DNA from: Shewanella woodyi ATCC 51908
Lineage (GTDB): Bacteria; Pseudomonadota; Gammaproteobacteria; Enterobacterales; Shewanellaceae
Direction of reading: 5' to 3'
Assembly: GCF_000019525.1 (NCBI RefSeq)
Contig: NC_010506.1
Location: forward strand, 2,666,001 to 2,730,000
DNA length: 64,000 bases
A model generated the notes under the pieces. The model saw only the letters and a list, made by a program, of their open reading frames with translations. It made no database searches and had not been told where the DNA came from. Position numbers and translations under genes: made by a program. Of this stretch, positions 59,884 to 64,000 are shown in pieces (positions within the stretch are counted from its first letter, which is position 1; the number at the start of each line of letters is the position of its first letter).

Positions 59884-61344
59884 ATGAGAAAAAAGCGCAG
59901 CTCAATACAAGAGAGTTCTACCCAAAAGAGCTCAACACAAAGAAGTTCAGCATTTGAACTCGCCTCAGGGGCATCAGATAAACACCAGTGCAAGCGCTAT
60001 AGAAATATCAATAAAAGCCTGACTATAGCCAGCTTTGCGTTATTTTCAGCGCCTGTTATGGCTACAGAGATAGATGACTCTAAAGATATGGAGGAGGCTG
60101 ATAAAACCAGTATTAGTCTCCCCACGATAGCGAGCGAAAAGAAACTTGAAGTAACAAAAATAGAAACAGCGCTGCTCTATTATCAAGAACCTGATAGGGT
60201 AACAGCTGCAGAAGGCATTTTTAATCTTCAAGCCAGTTATGGAGATAAGAGTGAACTTGAGGGAAAACTCCTCCTCGATACCTTAACTGGTGCATCTCCC
60301 AACGGCGCAGCTCCTCAACAGCAACAACAAACCTTTACGCGACCCTCTGGCAACGGTGTTTATTATGCCAAAAATGGTGAAACACCTCTGGATGATACCT
60401 TTAAAGATACCCGTTTACAGCTAAATGGTAACTGGACTGAAACCCTCTCTAATACCGATAAAGTTAATCTTGGATTTCATCTATCTCGTGAGTATGACTA
60501 TACCTCCCTTGGGGTGAACAGTGGCGCCGAGCGGTCATTTAACAGGGGAAATAGCGCTGTGAATCTTGCATTTGGCTATTACTACGACATCATAGATCCT
60601 GTTGGGGGAAGGCCTGTTTCTTGGGCGCCTATGTTATTTAGAGATGATTTTTCATCTCAGTCAGAGTTTAAGCAAGCATTTGACAAAACAAGGGATCTAT
60701 CGAGCTCCATTAAGCAAACTTTTGATTTAAGTGTTGGTTTTACGCAACTTCTGAATCGATACTGGCTAGTCCAAGGCAATTATAGTTTTTCCTATCTTGA
60801 TGGGTACATGACCGACCCCTACAAAATAATTAGCCAGATTGATGAACGGGGGACGGCTCAGGGCTACCTCTATGAGAATAGGCCAGATACACGATATAAA
60901 CAGAGTGTATTCTTGTTAACCAAAGGCGCACTAGAAACTGGAGTTGTTGACCTCTCCTACCGATACAGTGCAGATGACTGGGGCATAGATTCCCATACGG
61001 TTGAAACACACTATCGTTATCAATTTACTGCTTCACTCTATGGTCAGATCCATCTACGTTATTATCGACAATCAGCGGTCGACTTTTATCATGCCTTCTT
61101 GCCAGAACTGGATGAATTGCCAGAATACGGCAGTGCAGATAGCAGGTTAGGGAAATTAACAGCCTATACATTTGGCATTAAATTTGGTCATAAACTCCAG
61201 GGGGGAACAAAGTTTTCTTATCGGTTAGAGCTTTATCAGCATAGACCCCAGGATAATGGTGATGAGCGAGTGGGTCAGCTCGCTCATTTAGGTTTATATG
61301 AGCAGGTTAATGCCGTTATTGCTCAGATTGGTTTCGCATTTTAA
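59884..61344 (+). CDS. DUF3570-type outer membrane beta-barrel protein
   Basis: The protein has 486 residues from the ATG at 59884; an upstream TTG lies within the previous gene. An unusual Ser/Thr/Gln-rich n-region with near-repeats (ESSTQ, KSSTQ, RSS) comes before a hydrophobic signal (SLTIASFALFSAPVMA-TEI). The rest is alternating-pattern beta strands: DTRLQLNGNWTETLSN, NTDKVNLGFHLSREYDYTS and many more, ending in NAVIAQIGFAF with a C-terminal Phe. It is therefore an outer membrane barrel. I recognise it as DUF3570-like. It starts 5 nt after the lipoprotein stop, so the cassette is one operon. Confidence 0.85.
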   Translation: MRKKRSSIQESSTQKSSTQRSSAFELASGASDKHQCKRYRNINKSLTIASFALFSAPVMATEIDDSKDMEEADKTSISLPTIASEKKLEVTKIETALLYYQEPDRVTAAEGIFNLQASYGDKSELEGKLLLDTLTGASPNGAAPQQQQQTFTRPSGNGVYYAKNGETPLDDTFKDTRLQLNGNWTETLSNTDKVNLGFHLSREYDYTSLGVNSGAERSFNRGNSAVNLAFGYYYDIIDPVGGRPVSWAPMLFRDDFSSQSEFKQAFDKTRDLSSSIKQTFDLSVGFTQLLNRYWLVQGNYSFSYLDGYMTDPYKIISQIDERGTAQGYLYENRPDTRYKQSVFLLTKGALETGVVDLSYRYSADDWGIDSHTVETHYRYQFTASLYGQIHLRYYRQSAVDFYHAFLPELDELPEYGSADSRLGKLTAYTFGIKFGHKLQGGTKFSYRLELYQHRPQDNGDERVGQLAHLGLYEQVNAVIAQIGFAF

Positions 61345-61481
61345 ACGTTCAATGGCTCCTTTTGCTTAACTTTTTCCAATATTGATATGATTTTCTCTAT
61401 TTTCAGTTATTTGTGTTTGTTTCTGAGCGGGTAATGTACTACATATTAAGTTGGAGTGAGGTTACTAAGGAGTATAAGAAG

Positions 61482-61922
61482 ATGGCAGCTAACATGCGTG
61501 AGCCTGAAGATTTAATGCAACTTATTCGAAAAGAAACCAATGCTAGAATGAGATTAAAGCTGCTCGCCTTACTTCATTTCCAAGAGGGGAAATCAAGATA
61601 TCAAATTGCTGAATATCTAAAAGTCAGCCGTACTAGTGTCAATAAGTGGATTGCTAATTATCTGTCGTTTGGTTTAGATGGTTTAAAGGAAAAGAAGCAT
61701 ACGGGAAGGCCAGCAGCCTTGAGTGAGAAGCAGTTGGAGCAGTTGTCGATATATATAAAATCACATACAGAAAATCCCACAACAGAAACGTTACATGGCT
61801 GTGATATTCAAGAATATATCTCCGAACAATTTGAGGTAAATTATGAAATATCAAATATTTATCGAATATTAGATCGGCTAGGCTTCTCGTGGGTGATCCA
61901 TGCAAGTAATGAAGTCAGTTGA
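61482..61922 (+). CDS. Orphan IS630-type helix-turn-helix protein
   Basis: The protein has 146 residues from the ATG at 61482, which has AAGGAG upstream; the frame begins at 61413. It has the N-terminal DNA-binding half of IS630 transposases: KSRYQIAEYLKVSRTSVNKWIANY and a second HTH with GLKEKKHTGRPAALSEKQ, followed by YEISNIYRILDRLGFSW. The DDE catalytic domain is absent and the frame stops cleanly. No terminal repeats were seen. It could be a remnant or a domesticated DNA-binding protein. It follows the DUF3570-type gene by 137 nt. Confidence 0.75.
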   Translation: MAANMREPEDLMQLIRKETNARMRLKLLALLHFQEGKSRYQIAEYLKVSRTSVNKWIANYLSFGLDGLKEKKHTGRPAALSEKQLEQLSIYIKSHTENPTTETLHGCDIQEYISEQFEVNYEISNIYRILDRLGFSWVIHASNEVS

Positions 61923-61967
61923 AGGGCTTGGGAAGTTGGTTATCTAGTCGTTTTATTTAGAGAGAAT

Positions 61968-61995
61968 AAAAAAACGCCCATATAGGGCGTTTTTC
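61968..61995. terminator. Bidirectional terminator between the HTH gene and asnS
   Basis: AAAAACGCCC and GGGCGTTTTT form a 10-bp perfect stem with a 5-nt loop, and A/T runs flank both sides. It serves the convergent HTH gene and asnS. Confidence 0.88.
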
Positions 61996-62010
61996 TTTCA
62001 GATTTAGGGC

Positions 62011-63411
62011 TTAGAAGCTTGCTGACTTTGGTGCGCGAGGGAAAGGGATCACATCACGGATGTTGGATACACCCGTCACATAAGATACCAAGCGCTCGAA
62101 ACCTAGGCCGAATCCTGAATGTGGTACTGTGCCGTAACGGCGCATGTCTCTGTACCACCAGTAATCCTCTTTGCTTAGATTCATCTCTTCGAGACGAGCA
62201 TCAAGAACCTCTAAACGCTCTTCACGTTGGGCACCACCGATAATTTCACCAATGCCTGGAGCAAGTACGTCCATTGCTGCAACGGTTTTACCATCTTCAT
62301 TGAGTCGCATATAGAAAGCTTTAATGTCTTTCGGGTAGTTCTTAACCACAACAGGCGCTTTAAAATGCTCTTCAGCAAGGTAGCGTTCATGCTCTGATTG
62401 TAAATCAATTCCCCACTCAACATCGTATTCAAACTTTTTGCCGCAGTTCTTTAAAATCTCAACCGCATCAGTGTAGTCGACCTGAGCAAAATCACTGTTA
62501 ACAAATGACTCTAAACGTTCGATAACTGTTTTATCAACACGTTGTGCGAAAAACTCAAGATCGTCGCGACGCTCTTCAAGTACTGCTTTAAAGCAGAATT
62601 TAAGCATCTGCTCAGCTAGGCCTGCTACATCGTCAAGATCTGCGAATGCAACTTCAGGCTCAACCATCCAGAATTCAGCTAGGTGACGACTGGTATTAGA
62701 GTTTTCTGCACGAAAAGTGGGACCGAAGGTATAAACCTTAGACAGTGCACTTGCATAAGTCTCTGCGTTAAGTTGGCCAGATACGGTTAAGAAAGACTCT
62801 TTACCGAAGAAGTCTTCACTGTAATCGACTTTCCCCTCATCAGTACGTGGCAGGTTTTCCATATCAAGTGTTGAAACACGGAACATCTCTCCAGCACCTT
62901 CACAGTCTGATGCAGTGATGAGTGGCGTAGATACCCAGATAAAGCCCTCTTCATTGTAAAAGCGGTGAATAGCCTGAGATAAGCTGTTTCTTACGCGGGC
63001 AACAGCACCAATAATATTGGTACGAGGGCGCAAGTGAGCTAGCTCTCTTAGGTGCTCTATAGAGTGACGCTTAGCTGCCATTGGGTAGGTATCAGGATCT
63101 TCAACCCAGCCTGCGACCTCAACCTGAGTGACTTGAAGTTCAAAAGCTTGACCTTTACCTGGAGAGTCGACAACTTCACCAGTCATAACAACAGAGCAAC
63201 CAGCTGTTAGCTTTAAGATTTCGTCATTATAATTAGCTAAGCTATTTGGCACTACACCCTGAATAGGGTCAAAGCAGGAACCATCATAAACGGCAAGAAA
63301 AGAGATCCCAGCCTTGGAATCTCGACGGGATCTTACCCAACCGCGAACAGTAACTTGCGAACCGATCGCAAAATCACCTTTAAATACAGAAGCGACAGAT
63401 GTAATGCTCAT
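62011..63411 (-). CDS. asnS: Asparaginyl-tRNA synthetase AsnS
   Basis: The 466-residue class IIb enzyme charges tRNA-Asn. The N-terminal OB-fold anticodon-binding domain (about 15-105) has [24 protein letters not shown]. Motif 2 ([24 protein letters not shown]) and motif 3 ([15 protein letters not shown]) are intact. The length equals that of E. coli AsnS. It is monocistronic with a terminator downstream. Confidence 0.97.
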   Translation of the reverse strand: MSITSVASVFKGDFAIGSQVTVRGWVRSRRDSKAGISFLAVYDGSCFDPIQGVVPNSLANYNDEILKLTAGCSVVMTGEVVDSPGKGQAFELQVTQVEVAGWVEDPDTYPMAAKRHSIEHLRELAHLRPRTNIIGAVARVRNSLSQAIHRFYNEEGFIWVSTPLITASDCEGAGEMFRVSTLDMENLPRTDEGKVDYSEDFFGKESFLTVSGQLNAETYASALSKVYTFGPTFRAENSNTSRHLAEFWMVEPEVAFADLDDVAGLAEQMLKFCFKAVLEERRDDLEFFAQRVDKTVIERLESFVNSDFAQVDYTDAVEILKNCGKKFEYDVEWGIDLQSEHERYLAEEHFKAPVVVKNYPKDIKAFYMRLNEDGKTVAAMDVLAPGIGEIIGGAQREERLEVLDARLEEMNLSKEDYWWYRDMRRYGTVPHSGFGLGFERLVSYVTGVSNIRDVIPFPRAPKSASF

Positions 63412-63674
63412 TGTTGCTTAGTTCTCCAACGAAACGTTATATAAAAAAATCGGATGTTCATATTACCTTGCTGACGGCTTTTCTCAAGTGTAAATAGGCA
63501 TATTCGTGGCTTGTTGGAAAAATAATGATAGAAAAGTTTATATATCAGTCCAAATAGAGGTGTTAAGGGGTTAAAACTCCATGCTTGAGCAGAAAAAATG
63601 TAATAAGTTGCTGAAAGATGCGTCTCAATATCATATTGTTATACTTTCTATAGGGCAGTTACTAAGGAGGCTGT

Positions 63675-64000
63675 ATGAAGAAAGTTAAGATATTTCAACT
63701 CCTATTGTCATTTTTATCGGTTTGTGGCTGGTCTTTGGCTGTTTACGCACTGATAGTGTTTGATAAAGCGAGACCTGATAGGGCGGTTGGATATTATTTG
63801 AGTAAAGGTTCTTCGGTTCGACTAGGTTGGGATCAAACTCATACCATTGAACTTGAGTATGTTATCTGGACCTGCGCTGCGATAAGTTTTATCAGCTTAG
63901 CCTTTAATTACTACTTTGCTCATCACAGTAAGATGGGATACTGGTTTAATATTCCACTGCTATTGACCGCTTCGTTGGCAGCGGGTCTTTATGTGCGTTT
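63675..64000 (+). CDS. Membrane protein of unknown function, cut by the window edge
   Basis: The frame starts at an ATG with AAGGAGG four bases upstream and stays open to the right edge, giving 108 residues. Three hydrophobic segments are seen: about 7-28 (LLLSFLSVCGWSLAVYALIV), 62-81 and 92-105. The part between (VGYYLSKGSSVRLGWDQT) is hydrophilic and probably periplasmic. I do not recognise the family. Confidence 0.75.
   Translation, partial: MKKVKIFQLLLSFLSVCGWSLAVYALIVFDKARPDRAVGYYLSKGSSVRLGWDQTHTIELEYVIWTCAAISFISLAFNYYFAHHSKMGYWFNIPLLLTASLAAGLYVR

Noticed and set aside
59896-59950. Tandem ESSTQ/KSSTQ/RSS repeats at the start of the DUF3570-type gene, considered as a functional repeat or an error in start choice
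   Set aside because: The repeat is short and imperfect, and no later ATG precedes the hydrophobic signal, so the simplest reading is a long n-region. The start remains uncertain.

Overview
The window looks like chromosomal DNA of a marine gammaproteobacterium of the genus Shewanella or a very close relative. This rests on gene content read from the sequence: the kdnA-kdnB-kdsB operon for 8-amino-Kdo lipopolysaccharide, known from Shewanella; ArgP/ArgO, gcvR-bcp and dapA-bamC neighbours; a complete ptsH-ptsI-crr operon; and a SusD-less TonB-dependent starch locus typical of Alteromonadales. No rRNA, tRNA, CRISPR array or prophage was recognised. I could not run any search, so every name rests on motifs, length and context.

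Layout. 1-0.35 kb: the 3' end of an IS200/IS605-type transposase with right-end hairpins. 0.35-5.5 kb: argP/argO, bcp, gcvR, dapA, bamC. 5.6-9.9 kb: a two-gene RND efflux operon. 9.9-13.4 kb: the Kdo8N operon plus a small DUF2897-type membrane protein. 13.6-17.4 kb: carbonic anhydrase, an alpha/beta hydrolase, an M15 peptidase, dapE and yffB. 17.6-20.6 kb: crr, ptsI and ptsH preceded by an ACT-domain gene. 20.7-25.2 kb: a chemoreceptor divergent from a DUF3334 protein with a CheX-like E-x2-N motif, a LacI-family regulator and a DEDDh exonuclease. 25.3-29.4 kb: a second EF-G divergent from the ribosomal oxygenase roxA, then a small unknown gene.

29.5-49 kb is a starch/maltodextrin utilisation region. 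A TonB-dependent receptor, a flavin-dependent halogenase-like protein and two exported GH13 enzymes form one operon. An exported GH15 glucoamylase and an SLC45-like sugar transporter form a second. A cytoplasmic GH13 alpha-glucosidase and a FHS-family hexose transporter form a third. Near-identical 14-bp palindromes (TGCATACGTATKCA) lie upstream of all three units and suggest one LacI-type regulator. ridA, an unknown exported protein gene and rhlE sit between these units. The expected flow is uptake of glucans by the receptor, periplasmic cleavage, import of maltose and glucose, and cytoplasmic hydrolysis.

49-58.4 kb: an RsmB-like methyltransferase, a GAF-PAS-GGDEF-EAL protein, a cytochrome b, a SWIM/SNF2 helicase, a solitary flagellin-like gene and yjbQ. 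58.4-58.9 kb: a decayed GGDEF gene with a 9-G tract. 59.1-61.3 kb: a compact TlpA / DUF4266-type lipoprotein / DUF3570-type outer-membrane-protein cassette, the best candidate here for a poorly described system. 61.5-64 kb: an orphan IS630-type HTH protein, asnS and a membrane protein cut by the window edge.
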